From the NCBI RefSeq assembly GCF_020622355.1, contig NZ_WHVL01000003.1, positions 310,001 through 374,000 of the forward strand: 64,000 bases of DNA, in the 5' to 3' direction. The DNA comes from Vreelandella malpeensis. GTDB lineage: Bacteria > Pseudomonadota > Gammaproteobacteria > Pseudomonadales > Halomonadaceae. The translations under genes were made by a program, and so were the position numbers. The notes beneath the pieces are model-generated. The model saw only the letters and a program-made list of their open reading frames with translations, searched no databases and was not told the DNA's origin. Of this stretch, positions 37,556 through 45,997 are shown one piece after another (within the stretch, counting starts at the first letter, position 1; each line of letters opens with the position of its first letter).

Positions 37556-38492
37556 GATCGCTGCCCTTTTCCTCGTGGGTGTGCTGCATCGCCACGGCGA
37601 TGACGCGCTCCAGACCTTCTCGGGTGCGGCGTTGCCTGCCCTCGATACGCTGATCATCCCAGCGATAGAACCCTTGCCCTGACTTCGCCCCCAGCCAACC
37701 CTGGGCCACGCGTTCTTCGAGAAGCCGCGACGGTTCACGTGTACGCTCGAGATCCTCGTACAGGTAGCGAGCGATGTTGAGATGCGTATCGAGGCCATTG
37801 AGATCACGCTGCAGCAGCGGTCCACTCAAGGCCAGACGCACGCCGATGGAAAACTGAACGATATCGTCCAGAGCCTCGATATCGACGACGCCCTTCTCCA
37901 GCAGCGACAGACATTCGCGCATGATGGCGTGCTGTATACGGTTGGCGACGAAACCGGGTACCGCCTGCTTCAATACTGCCGGGCGCTTGCCGAGGCGTTC
38001 GAGAAAGGTGCAGGTCCGATGAAGGGCGGCCTTCGTCGTGACCGCGCCCGGGATGACTTCCACGGCCGGGATGAGATCCGCCGGGTTGAAGAAATGCGCT
38101 CCCGCAAGACGTTCGGGATGGCGCATATCCCGGCCGATGGCATCGATCGAGAGTCCGGACGTATTGGTGACGATTAGAGTGGCCGGATCACAATACGCCT
38201 CGGCTCGGGACATCACGGCACGCTTGATCTCCAGATTCTCCGGCACGCTCTCGATGACGATGCTGCTCTCGTCTTCCCGGGACCAGTGCGTTTGCAGGGC
38301 GAGCCGCGTCGTATCGACATCCGTGCCGGCAAACGCCTGATCCATCTTCTGTCGGCAGGTTTCCAGAGCCGCTGCACGGCTATCGATGACGCATACCGAC
38401 AGGCGATTGGCCAGCATCAGCTTGGCGAGGGTGGTGCCCATGGTGCCTGCACCGATGACCACGGCGCGCTCGATAGGGGGTGTCATTTCCAT
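37539..38492 (-). CDS. 3-hydroxyacyl-CoA dehydrogenase family protein
   Basis: A 317-residue NAD-dependent dehydrogenase. The N-terminal Rossmann motif is AVVIGAGTMGTTLAKLML (about residues 10-27). Catalytic-region segments are SIVIESVPENLEIKRAV, TNTSGLSIDAIG, AGAHFFNPADLIPAVEVI and VPGFVANRIQHAIMRE; the His of HFFNP is the usual catalytic base. It lacks a fused crotonase. It starts 150 bases from the divergent atoE gene. Likely oxidises a 3-hydroxyacyl-CoA; a free 3-hydroxy acid cannot be excluded. Confidence 0.88.
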   Translation of the reverse strand: MEMTPPIERAVVIGAGTMGTTLAKLMLANRLSVCVIDSRAAALETCRQKMDQAFAGTDVDTTRLALQTHWSREDESSIVIESVPENLEIKRAVMSRAEAYCDPATLIVTNTSGLSIDAIGRDMRHPERLAGAHFFNPADLIPAVEVIPGAVTTKAALHRTCTFLERLGKRPAVLKQAVPGFVANRIQHAIMRECLSLLEKGVVDIEALDDIVQFSIGVRLALSGPLLQRDLNGLDTHLNIARYLYEDLERTREPSRLLEERVAQGWLGAKSGQGFYRWDDQRIEGRQRRTREGLERVIAVAMQHTHEEKGSDHDASK

Positions 38493-38642
38493 ACCCGCTT
38501 TCCTCGTTGCTTTTGAACTTTCAATATCGCTGCGACCAACGTCGCATTGTTAGCCAGCTCAATACGCTCAATCATTGACCATATAGCGAACATTAGTGCG
38601 CCATGCGTACGAACAAAGTATCTCAACTTCTGGAGAATCGCC
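38493..38642. promoter_or_regulatory. Divergent promoter region with two operator half-sites
   Basis: This 150-bp AT-richer gap separates the dehydrogenase-cyclase pair (-) from the atoE operon (+). It contains GCGAACATTAG (38586-38596) and ACGAACAAAG (38610-38619), each matching one half of the GTTCG-N5-CGAAC palindrome. No full palindrome is present. Confidence 0.45.
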
Positions 38643-39977
38643 ATGCAGGCTATGGCCAATTTCTTTACCCGGCTGGTCAATCGTTACATGCCGGACCCAC
38701 TGGTCATCGCGATCCTCCTGACCGCCTTGACGATTCTGCTCGCCATGCTGGTCGAGGGCACGTCGCCGCTGGCGGCCACGCGCTTCTGGGGAGACGGCTT
38801 CTGGGGACTACTGGCGTTCAGCATGCAGATGACCGTCATCTTGCTGGCCGGCTACATCCTGGCAAAGACGCCGTTGGTCGACCGCCTTCTCGACCGAATC
38901 GCCAGCCGCGTCAAGACACCGTTCATGGCCATCGTGGTCGCCACGCTGGTCGGCGGCATCGGCAGCTGGCTCAACTGGGGTTTTGGTCTCGTGATCGGCG
39001 GCATCGTTGCCCAGAAGCTGGCGCTCAACGTGCGGGGTCTGCACTATCCTCTGGTCATCGCGGCCGCCTACTCGGGCTTTGCACTCTACGGGATCGGGCT
39101 TTCTGGAAGCGTGCCGCTGTTGATCGCGACACCAGGCCACTTTCTCGAGCAGACGATGGGCCTGGTTCCGCTGTCCGAAACGATCTTTTCCCCCATCATG
39201 CTGGCGACCAGCCTCTTCATCATCGTGACACTGCCGCTGTTCAATGCGTGGCTGCATCCCAGGCGCTCCGAGGACATCATCGAGCTCGATCCCGCCACCG
39301 TGGTCAAGCCCGTTGCGCCGCCGCTGGTCGATGCCAGAAACGCCACCCTGGCCGAACGACTTAACCATAGCCGTATCATCGGTATCGGCATCGGGTTGCT
39401 GGGCATGCTGTACGTCGCCCTCTACAGCCTCGATGGCGGGTCGCTGAACCTCAACACGGTCAACTTTACCTTCGTGTTCCTCGGCATACTGCTGTTCGCC
39501 TCTCCTGCTCAGTACCTCGCCGCGCTGAACGATGGCGTACGCATCGTTTCCGGCATCATCATCCAGTACCCCTTCTATGCCGGCATTATGGGCATACTCG
39601 TCGGATCGGGGCTGATGGTGAGCTTTGCCGGGCTGTTCGTGGATATCTCGAGCGCCAGTACGCTGCCTATCTGGTCGTTCATCAGTGGCGGTGTGATCAA
39701 CATTCTCGCGCCTTCCGGCGGCGGGCAATGGGCGGTACAGGGCCCGGTGATGATCGAAGCGGCCAATGCCCTCGGGGCTTCCCATGCCGCTACCGCCCTG
39801 GCGGTTCAGATCGGCGATCAGTGGACCAACATGGTCCAGCCCTTCTGGATTCTACCCGTGCTCGCCATCTCGGGGCTGAAGCTGCGCGATGTGATGGGCT
39901 ACATGGTGCTGATCTTGATGTATCTCGGGCTTGTCTTCGGTGCCGCTGTCTGGCTCTGGGGTTACCTGGCCGTCTGA
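38643..39977 (+). CDS. AtoE-family short-chain fatty acid transporter
   Basis: A 444-residue membrane protein with about ten to twelve helices, similar in length and pattern to E. coli AtoE (FTRLVNRYMPDPLVIAILLT at the N-terminus; PSGGGQWAVQGPVMIEAA and GDQWTNMVQPFW near the C-terminus). The start is the ATG with GGAG 7 bases upstream; an in-frame extension to 38547 covers the promoter. It heads an operon with the YciI-like, isomerase-like and SDR genes. It may import a short organic acid. Confidence 0.88.
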   Translation: MQAMANFFTRLVNRYMPDPLVIAILLTALTILLAMLVEGTSPLAATRFWGDGFWGLLAFSMQMTVILLAGYILAKTPLVDRLLDRIASRVKTPFMAIVVATLVGGIGSWLNWGFGLVIGGIVAQKLALNVRGLHYPLVIAAAYSGFALYGIGLSGSVPLLIATPGHFLEQTMGLVPLSETIFSPIMLATSLFIIVTLPLFNAWLHPRRSEDIIELDPATVVKPVAPPLVDARNATLAERLNHSRIIGIGIGLLGMLYVALYSLDGGSLNLNTVNFTFVFLGILLFASPAQYLAALNDGVRIVSGIIIQYPFYAGIMGILVGSGLMVSFAGLFVDISSASTLPIWSFISGGVINILAPSGGGQWAVQGPVMIEAANALGASHAATALAVQIGDQWTNMVQPFWILPVLAISGLKLRDVMGYMVLILMYLGLVFGAAVWLWGYLAV

Positions 39978-40016
39978 TGCCTGTTTCTTTTCATGTCACC
40001 CATTCTGGAGAGTACG

Positions 40017-40313
40017 ATGCCTTACATGATCGAGACCTTCGACAAGCCCGGTGAGCACGACCTGCGCCTTGCAACGCGCGACGAGCATCTGGCTTATCTG
40101 GAGGCCCACAAGAAGCGACTGCTGGCCTGTGGTGCCAAGCTGTCGGAAGACGGCCAACGCGCGTCCGGCGGGGTCTATCTGGTCGACTACGAGACGCGCG
40201 AAGAAGCCCAGGCATTCATCGATGGTGACCCCTTCAGCCGGGTCGCGCTGTTCGAGCGCGTCGTGATCTGTCGCTGGCGCAAGGCGTACCTGGACGGCGC
40301 CTGCCATCTGTAA
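40017..40313 (+). CDS. YciI-like protein
   Basis: A 98-residue single-domain protein of the YciI family (dimeric ferredoxin-like barrel). KRLLACGAKLSEDG and GGVYLVDYETREEAQAFIDG, followed by DPF, match the family. GGAG lies 6 bases before the ATG. YciI relatives include dehalogenating muconolactone-isomerase-like enzymes, so a role beside the next gene in lactone chemistry is possible (inference). Confidence 0.85.
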   Translation: MPYMIETFDKPGEHDLRLATRDEHLAYLEAHKKRLLACGAKLSEDGQRASGGVYLVDYETREEAQAFIDGDPFSRVALFERVVICRWRKAYLDGACHL

Positions 40314-40348
40314 CGTCCTCCGACCCTTTTCAACGCTGGAGATACGAG

Positions 40349-40639
40349 ATGCTTTTTCATGTGAAAATGGTCGTCAATCTGCCCCAGGATATGCCTAGCG
40401 AGGTTGCCGACGACATCAAGACACGCGAGCGCGAGTACGCCCAGGCGCTGCAACAACGGGGCACGTGGCGCCACTTGTGGCGTATTGCCGGCAGCTACGC
40501 CAATGTCAGCATCTTCGATGTCGAAGACAATGCCGAGCTGCACGAAATTCTCTCCGGGCTCCCCCTGTTTCCCTACATGGCGATCTCGGTGACACCCCTT
40601 TGTCGCCACCCCTCCTCCATCCGAGACGACGACCGCTGA
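40349..40639 (+). CDS. catC: Muconolactone delta-isomerase-like protein
   Basis: A 96-residue protein with strong CatC resemblance: MLFHVKMVVNLPQDMP at the start, TWRHLWRIAGSYANVSIFDV in the centre and LPLFPYMAISVTPLCRHPSS near the end. CatC converts muconolactone to 3-oxoadipate enol-lactone, the PcaD substrate. No catA or catB is present here, so its natural substrate may be a related lactone. It lies 35 bases after the YciI-like gene. Confidence 0.85.
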   Translation: MLFHVKMVVNLPQDMPSEVADDIKTREREYAQALQQRGTWRHLWRIAGSYANVSIFDVEDNAELHEILSGLPLFPYMAISVTPLCRHPSSIRDDDR

Positions 40640-40677
40640 GTCGCCCGCTCGGCGACCCCTCTTTTCAGGAGCGCTTC

Positions 40678-41391
40678 ATGACCACTTCCTATGCCGTCGT
40701 GACCGGCGGTGCCCGCAACATCGGCCAGGCCATCGCCTTGCGTCTACAGCAAGACGGTTACCGTGTCATCGTTCTCGACATCGTCGAACCGGAAGCCGAA
40801 TCGCTCAAGGGCCACGCCTACCGGGTGGATCTCTCGGACGTGGAGGCCACGCGGCAACGACTCGAGGAAATCACCCGCGATCTTGACGTCAGCTGTCTGG
40901 TCAATAACGTCGGTATCGTCGCCCCCGCACTGCTCGACGACACCGATATCGCTGACTTCGATACCCTGATGCATCTTAACGTGCGCGCGGCGCTGGTCTG
41001 CACTCAGGCCTTGCTGCCCAAGCTGCGTGAAAGCAAGCACGGGCGCATCGTTTTCAACGCCAGTCGCGTGGTGCTGGGCAAGGAGGCAAGGACGCTTTAC
41101 AGCGCCACCAAGGGCGCGGTGCAGGCCATGTCGCGTACCTGGGCGCTGGAGCTTGCCAAGGACGGCATTACCGTCAACTGCGTTGCGCCGGGTCCTATCG
41201 CCACGACGGCCTTCTGGGAAAACAATCCGCCGGACTCCGAGCGGGCGCGGCGCATCATCGACAACATCCCGGTACAGCGCATGGGCCAGCCGGACGAAGT
41301 GGCCCATGCGGTCAGTTTTTTCTGTGATCGACGCAGCGGCTTCGTGACCGGCCAGACCCTGTTCGTATGTGGTGGCGTCACCGTCGGATGA
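40678..41391 (+). CDS. Short-chain dehydrogenase/reductase
   Basis: A 237-residue classical SDR. It has TGGARNIGQAIA at about residues 9-20 for nucleotide binding, NNVG, and the catalytic Ser and Tyr-x3-Lys in NASR and YSATKGAVQAM. The aspartate at the end of beta-2 (VIVLDIV) favours NAD(H). CAGGAG lies 8 bases before the ATG. It is the last gene of the atoE operon and ends 4 bases before the convergent CoA-transferase gene. Confidence 0.9.
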   Translation: MTTSYAVVTGGARNIGQAIALRLQQDGYRVIVLDIVEPEAESLKGHAYRVDLSDVEATRQRLEEITRDLDVSCLVNNVGIVAPALLDDTDIADFDTLMHLNVRAALVCTQALLPKLRESKHGRIVFNASRVVLGKEARTLYSATKGAVQAMSRTWALELAKDGITVNCVAPGPIATTAFWENNPPDSERARRIIDNIPVQRMGQPDEVAHAVSFFCDRRSGFVTGQTLFVCGGVTVG

Positions 41392-41395
41392 GCCC

Positions 41396-42616
41396 TTAGA
41401 CGACGCCCGCCGCCTGCAGGCGGGCAATCTCCTCTTCGTCCTTGCCCAGCAGCCGTGCAAGCACGTCCTGAGTATCCTCTCCCAGCACCGGTGGCGCCTT
41501 GGCATACTCGATCGCGGTCCTGGAATACTTGATGGGATTGGCCACCCCAGGCACCCTGCCCGACGCTCCCGGCATCTCGATCTTCATGCCGCGCGCCTTG
41601 ACCTGTTCGTCCTCGAAGACCTGAGCGATGTTCTGAATCGGGCCACACGGCACGCCGATCGATTGCAACAGCGCCATCAGGGCGCCGCTTTCATAACCGC
41701 GTGTCACATCGTTGATCAGCGCCACCAGCGCGACCCGGTGCTTGACGCGTTGCGGGTTGGTGACAAAGCGCGCGTCACTCGCCACGTTCTCCATGCCGAC
41801 GGCGCTGCAGAAACGACGAAACTGACCATCGTTGCCGATGGCAATGATCACCTTCTCGCCGCTGGCCGTCACGAAAGGCTGGTAAGGCACCAGATTGGGA
41901 TGATACTCACCGGTACGCGTCGGCGCCGTGCCGCTGCAGAAGTAATTGAGCGCCTGGTTGGCAAGCCAGCTTACCTGAACATCGAGCAGTGCCATGTCGA
42001 TATGCTGACCTTCGCCTGTCCGGTGTCGGTGGTGCAAGGCGCCGAGAATGGCCACGACCGCATTCATCCCCGTGGTCAGATCGGCCACGGCCATGCCGAC
42101 GCGCTGAGGCCCTTCACCGGGCAAGCCGTCGGGTACACCGGTGATGCTCATGAGCCCGGCCTGGGCCTGGACGAGATAGTCGTACCCCGCCATCGCCGCC
42201 ATGGGCCCGGTTTGACCAAATCCGGTGATCGAGCAATAGATGAGGGCGGGGTTGATCGTAGACAGAGTGGCATAGTCCAGGCGCTTCTCGGCCAGACCGC
42301 CGGTCTTGAAATTCTCGACCACGATATCGCTTTGGGCAGCCAGCTCATGGATCAACGCCTGCCCATCGGGATGGGCGATATCGACGGTGACCGAGTGCTT
42401 GCCGCGATTCGCCGATAGGAAATACGCCGACTGTGGCACCTGGGAGCTCTCTCCCTGCCACCAGGGTGGCCCCCAATGACGCGTGTCGTCACCCAGGCCC
42501 GGCCGCTCTATCTTGATCACCTCCGCCCCCATGTCCGCCAGCATCTGGGTGCACCACGGGCCTGCCATTACCCTGCTCAAGTCAAGTACACGCAATCCTT
42601 GCAAGGGTCCCGGCAT
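41396..42616 (-). CDS. CaiB/BaiF-type (class III) CoA-transferase
   Basis: A 406-residue protein: LRVLDLSRVMAGPWCTQMLADMGAEVIKIE at the N-terminus is diagnostic (split here as LRVLDLSRVMAGP and GAEVIKIERP). The catalytic Asp is in VADLTTGMNAV. GGAG lies 7 bases before the ATG at 42616; a GTG six bases further up is less well placed. It probably activates the acid imported by the Tct or AtoE carrier. It is the last gene of tctC-tctB-tctA-caiB-like. Confidence 0.9.
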   Translation of the reverse strand: MPGPLQGLRVLDLSRVMAGPWCTQMLADMGAEVIKIERPGLGDDTRHWGPPWWQGESSQVPQSAYFLSANRGKHSVTVDIAHPDGQALIHELAAQSDIVVENFKTGGLAEKRLDYATLSTINPALIYCSITGFGQTGPMAAMAGYDYLVQAQAGLMSITGVPDGLPGEGPQRVGMAVADLTTGMNAVVAILGALHHRHRTGEGQHIDMALLDVQVSWLANQALNYFCSGTAPTRTGEYHPNLVPYQPFVTASGEKVIIAIGNDGQFRRFCSAVGMENVASDARFVTNPQRVKHRVALVALINDVTRGYESGALMALLQSIGVPCGPIQNIAQVFEDEQVKARGMKIEMPGASGRVPGVANPIKYSRTAIEYAKAPPVLGEDTQDVLARLLGKDEEEIARLQAAGVV

Positions 42617-42673
42617 GGTCACTCTCCTTTATTCGTCATCAACGATGGTTGTCGTATCAAGGTCCCTCGGCGA

Positions 42674-44179
42674 TCAAGCACTCTGATTATCGGGGCTGGA
42701 CCCGGTCTTCTCCTTGCGGGACTGGAAGAACCGATACAGCGCGAGCGCAATGGAGCCAAAGGTAATGACGATGAAGAACCACGTAATCGGACCCCGCACG
42801 AAGATCGAGAGATCGCCATTGCCGATCAGCAAGGAGCGCCTCAGATTGTCCTCGAACATCGGCCCCAGAATGAAACCAATGAGAAACGGGGCTGCCGGAA
42901 TGCCGGTGCGATTGAACACGTAGCCCACCACGCCGAAAGCGAGCATCACCCAGATATCGAAGGTCGTGTTGTTGACGGCGTAGGCGCCGTAGACGCAGAA
43001 CATCAAGACGATGGGAAACAGAATGGACTTGGGAATGTCCGCAATCAGCGAGAAATACTTGATGGCGGCATTGCCGACCACCAGCAGGATGACCGAGCTG
43101 AGCATGATACCCAGGAAAAGCGCATAGATGAGCGATAGATTTTCCTGGAACATGATGGGGCCCGGGGTTAGGCCATGAACCATGAAGGCCCCCAGAATGA
43201 TGGCCGTGATGACATCGCCGGGAATCCCCAGGGATAGAAGCGGGATCAAGGTTGCACCGGCCACCCCGTTGTTACCGGCCTCCGCCGCAGCGACCCCCTC
43301 GACCTCACCCTTGCCGAAATTCTCCTTGTTGGGCGAACGCCGACGCGCCTCGCTGTATGAAATGAAGGCGGCAGCCGTGGCGCCGGTGCCGGGAATGGCG
43401 CCGATGATGACGCCGATCAGGCTTCCGCGCACGATACTCTTCATGCAGCGTTTCAACTCGACGAGGGTCATGCCGACACCGCTGGCCTTTGCCTTCAGGT
43501 GGGGCATGGCTTTCTTGCGATAGAACTCCATGATTTCCGGTATGGCGAACAGCCCGATCAGCAACGGAATGAAGGAAATCGAGTCCATCAGGTTGTAGTT
43601 GCCGAAGGTGAAGCGCTGGGAGCCGAAAACCGAGTCCAGCCCCACCAGCGATAGCATGATGCCCATGAAGGCGGCCAGCAGCCCTTTCACCATCGAACCA
43701 CTGGAAAGGGAAATGATGATGGTCAGTGAAAAGCAGATCAGCCAGAAGAACTCCGGCGCCCCGAAATTCAGCGCGATCTTGGCCAGGTAGGCGGCGAAGA
43801 AGATCAGCGCGATGTTCGAGATGAAGTCCGCGATGACCGAGGAGAACAGGGCAGTCTTGAGCGCCTTCTTGGCATGTCCTTGCTGCGCCATCGGATAGCC
43901 GTCGAGCAAGGTACAGGCAGAGGCAGGCGATCCGGGAGTGCGGATCAGAATGGCGGTTATCGAGCCACCGTACATGCCCCCTTTGTAGATACCGACCAGC
44001 AGCAGAATGGCCGCGACGGGCTGCATGGAAAAGGTGAAGGGAAGGGCCAGAGCAACCGCCATGGTCGCGGTCAAGCCGGGAATGGAGCCGACGGTGACGC
44101 CGATGACCACTCCCAGAGCGATCGCGATGAAATTGTCGATGCTCAAGAACAGCTGGAGCACTTCTGCAAGATTATCCAT
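42674..44179 (-). CDS. tctA: Tripartite tricarboxylate transporter, large permease TctA
   Basis: A 501-residue membrane protein with about twelve helices. Family segments are GVTVGSIPGLTATMAVALAL, IYKGGMYGGSITAILIRTPG, AEAGNNGVAGATLIPLLSLG and IPGTGATAAAFI. It is the main translocation subunit of the TTT system, which takes up carboxylates with sodium or protons. It follows tctB by 26 bases. Confidence 0.95.
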   Translation of the reverse strand: MDNLAEVLQLFLSIDNFIAIALGVVIGVTVGSIPGLTATMAVALALPFTFSMQPVAAILLLVGIYKGGMYGGSITAILIRTPGSPASACTLLDGYPMAQQGHAKKALKTALFSSVIADFISNIALIFFAAYLAKIALNFGAPEFFWLICFSLTIIISLSSGSMVKGLLAAFMGIMLSLVGLDSVFGSQRFTFGNYNLMDSISFIPLLIGLFAIPEIMEFYRKKAMPHLKAKASGVGMTLVELKRCMKSIVRGSLIGVIIGAIPGTGATAAAFISYSEARRRSPNKENFGKGEVEGVAAAEAGNNGVAGATLIPLLSLGIPGDVITAIILGAFMVHGLTPGPIMFQENLSLIYALFLGIMLSSVILLVVGNAAIKYFSLIADIPKSILFPIVLMFCVYGAYAVNNTTFDIWVMLAFGVVGYVFNRTGIPAAPFLIGFILGPMFEDNLRRSLLIGNGDLSIFVRGPITWFFIVITFGSIALALYRFFQSRKEKTGSSPDNQSA

Positions 44180-44205
44180 ATATCACCTTATCAAGAGGAT
44201 AATGT

Positions 44206-44706
44206 TTAAAACGGCATCAACGGCAGAGGGACGTTCATGACATTGACGAACAATAAGGTGACCCCGACAGGGAGAGCGATTGCGAACCCGTAGGCCCACC
44301 AGGTCCTGACGGGATGAGCCAAAAAGAGCAGCACCGTTGCCAAGACGCCAGACAGGATGGCCCCCAGCATCTCGAAGAAGAAAACGTAGACCAGGATGCC
44401 CGCGATCATGACGAGAAAGCGCCGGACAGGGCCCTTTACCAGTTTTCGTTCATCGCCTTCCTTAGCGGTTTTAGTGAGTACTCCTTGCGCCACGAGCAGC
44501 AGTGCAAACGCCAGCATCAACCAGCTGACGATGTTGGGCAGCCACCGAGGGGACATCATCGGGTTCTGAAGTATCGGTGGTTCGCCGATATAGTTGGGTA
44601 TCAAATAGAACGCGAGCACTAACGACAGGACCAATAGCACGAGGCCGGTCACGATATCGATCGTGTCTTTGGCGCTGTTCGCTGCGCTGGATCTTGAAAG
44701 GGACAT
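44206..44706 (-). CDS. tctB: Tripartite tricarboxylate transporter, small permease TctB
   Basis: A 166-residue membrane protein with four predicted helices (TGLVLLVLSLVLAFYLIP, LPNIVSWLMLAFALLLVAQG, FLVMIAGILVYVFFFEMLGA and YGFAIALPVGVTLLFVNVMN). The start at 44706 follows GAGAGG closely; a longer in-frame extension to 44844 runs through the tctC-tctB hairpin and is rejected. Confidence 0.9.
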   Translation of the reverse strand: MSLSRSSAANSAKDTIDIVTGLVLLVLSLVLAFYLIPNYIGEPPILQNPMMSPRWLPNIVSWLMLAFALLLVAQGVLTKTAKEGDERKLVKGPVRRFLVMIAGILVYVFFFEMLGAILSGVLATVLLFLAHPVRTWWAYGFAIALPVGVTLLFVNVMNVPLPLMPF

Positions 44707-44745
44707 AGGTGCCTCTCCGCGAGGACTCGCTCTTAAAATCGTGAA

Positions 44746-44775
44746 AAGACGAAGGTTGTCTCCAACCTTCGTCTT
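44746..44775 (-). terminator. Attenuating hairpin between tctC and tctB
   Basis: A perfect 13-bp stem (AAGACGAAGGTTG / CAACCTTCGTCTT) with a 4-base loop begins 17 bases after the tctC stop, followed on the minus strand by TTCACGATTTT. It could partly end transcription after tctC or protect its mRNA, raising binding protein over permease. Confidence 0.75.
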
Positions 44776-44791
44776 CATCGTTATTCGTCGT

Positions 44792-45775
44792 TTACTGACG
44801 AATACCCGCCTGCTCGGCCACTTCCTGCCAGCGAGCGAGATCATCGATCACGAACTGCTTGAAGGCTTCCCCCTCCACCTGGCCTGGCTCCGCACCGAGC
44901 TGTTCGGCAAAATCCAGGAACTCCTCGCGCTCCATCACTTCATCCAGCGCAGCTTGCATGGCGTCATACCCTTCTTCGGGGAAAGAGTTATGAGCGATGA
45001 GACCGAACCAGGCGGTCGTCACGAACTGATCGAGATTGTCGACGCCGATTTCGGAGAGCGTGGGTACGTCGGGCAGGTACGGCGAGCGTTCCTGAGAGGT
45101 CACCGCCAGAGCGCGCAAGTCACCCGACTGAATATGCGAATACACCGTCGGCATGTTTTCAAACGAGACGTCGACATCGCCTCCAAGCAGCGCCGGCAAG
45201 GCCGCACCGCTACCCGCGAAAGGCACCGCCGTCATGTTCGATCCGGTCAGCGTCTTGAACAGTTCGCCCGACATGTGAATGGAGCTGCCGACACCGCTAT
45301 GACTGAACGCCATGTTTTCTTCTCGAGCGGCTTCGATGAACTCCTCGACGGACTGATAGGGGCTACTGGTAGGTACCACCATGACGTTGGGGATATCGAT
45401 GACGTTCTGAATGAAGACGAAGTCTTCGACCGGATCGTAAGGCAGGTCTGGATAGATCGCCGCACCGATGGTATGTCCCGGAGATGCCATCAGCAGCGTA
45501 TGGTCGGCATCGCGACCACCCCGAGCCAGACGACCGGTACCTACCGTCGACCCGGCGCCAGGGCGGTTCTCGACGATCACGTTGGCGCCCAAGGCGTCTT
45601 GCAGCAGATCGGCAACGCGTCGAGACAGGACATCGGTCGTGCCACCGGGTGCGTAGGGAACGACCAGATGGACGTCCTTGGTTGGCCAGTCGGCAGAAGC
45701 CGTGGTAACGCCGACAGAGAGAAACACAGCGGTGCCACCCAAGGCTAGACAGGCAGTGCTTAAAAGCTTGTTCAT
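44792..45775 (-). CDS. tctC: Tripartite tricarboxylate transporter binding protein TctC
   Basis: A 327-residue exported binding protein. The Sec signal peptide is about residues 1-28 (ends TTASA/DWP). VPYAPGGTTDVLSRRVADLL and VIVENRPGAGSTVGT are hallmark segments. The aspartate-rich ligand loop (DLPYDPVEDFV) is present. The start follows AAGGA by 9 bases; the upstream in-frame codons lie in the operator region. It heads the tct operon. Confidence 0.93.
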   Translation of the reverse strand: MNKLLSTACLALGGTAVFLSVGVTTASADWPTKDVHLVVPYAPGGTTDVLSRRVADLLQDALGANVIVENRPGAGSTVGTGRLARGGRDADHTLLMASPGHTIGAAIYPDLPYDPVEDFVFIQNVIDIPNVMVVPTSSPYQSVEEFIEAAREENMAFSHSGVGSSIHMSGELFKTLTGSNMTAVPFAGSGAALPALLGGDVDVSFENMPTVYSHIQSGDLRALAVTSQERSPYLPDVPTLSEIGVDNLDQFVTTAWFGLIAHNSFPEEGYDAMQAALDEVMEREEFLDFAEQLGAEPGQVEGEAFKQFVIDDLARWQEVAEQAGIRQ

Positions 45776-45804
45776 TTTATTTTTCCTTATATATGTCGTA
45801 TTTT

Positions 45805-45823
45805 TTGTTCGCCTTACGAACAA
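45805..45823. promoter_or_regulatory. PcaR-type operator upstream of tctC
   Basis: GTTCGCCTTACGAAC (45807-45821) is a perfect 5-5-5 palindrome flanked by TT/AA, 30 bases before the tctC start. It has the same half-sites as those upstream of catI and the regulator gene. Confidence 0.75.
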
Positions 45824-45926
45824 TTATTCGCGATACATACATAAAGATTACTGTTCTCTTGAATCATTCCCAACACAACTTTAGTCTGATAGAAGAAAGG
45901 TAGGCGATTACACTTATCAAAAACAA

Positions 45927-45953
45927 ATATTAGTTCGCATAACGAACTAATAT
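45927..45953. promoter_or_regulatory. PcaR-type operator upstream of the regulator gene
   Basis: GTTCGCATAACGAAC (45933-45947) is extended to 11-bp perfect arms (ATATTAGTTCG / CGAACTAATAT). It lies 45 bases before the regulator start and is the likely autoregulatory site. Confidence 0.78.
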
Positions 45954-45997
45954 GCATTAAATTCGAGTGCACATTGAAATTCGAATCAGGAGTGGCA

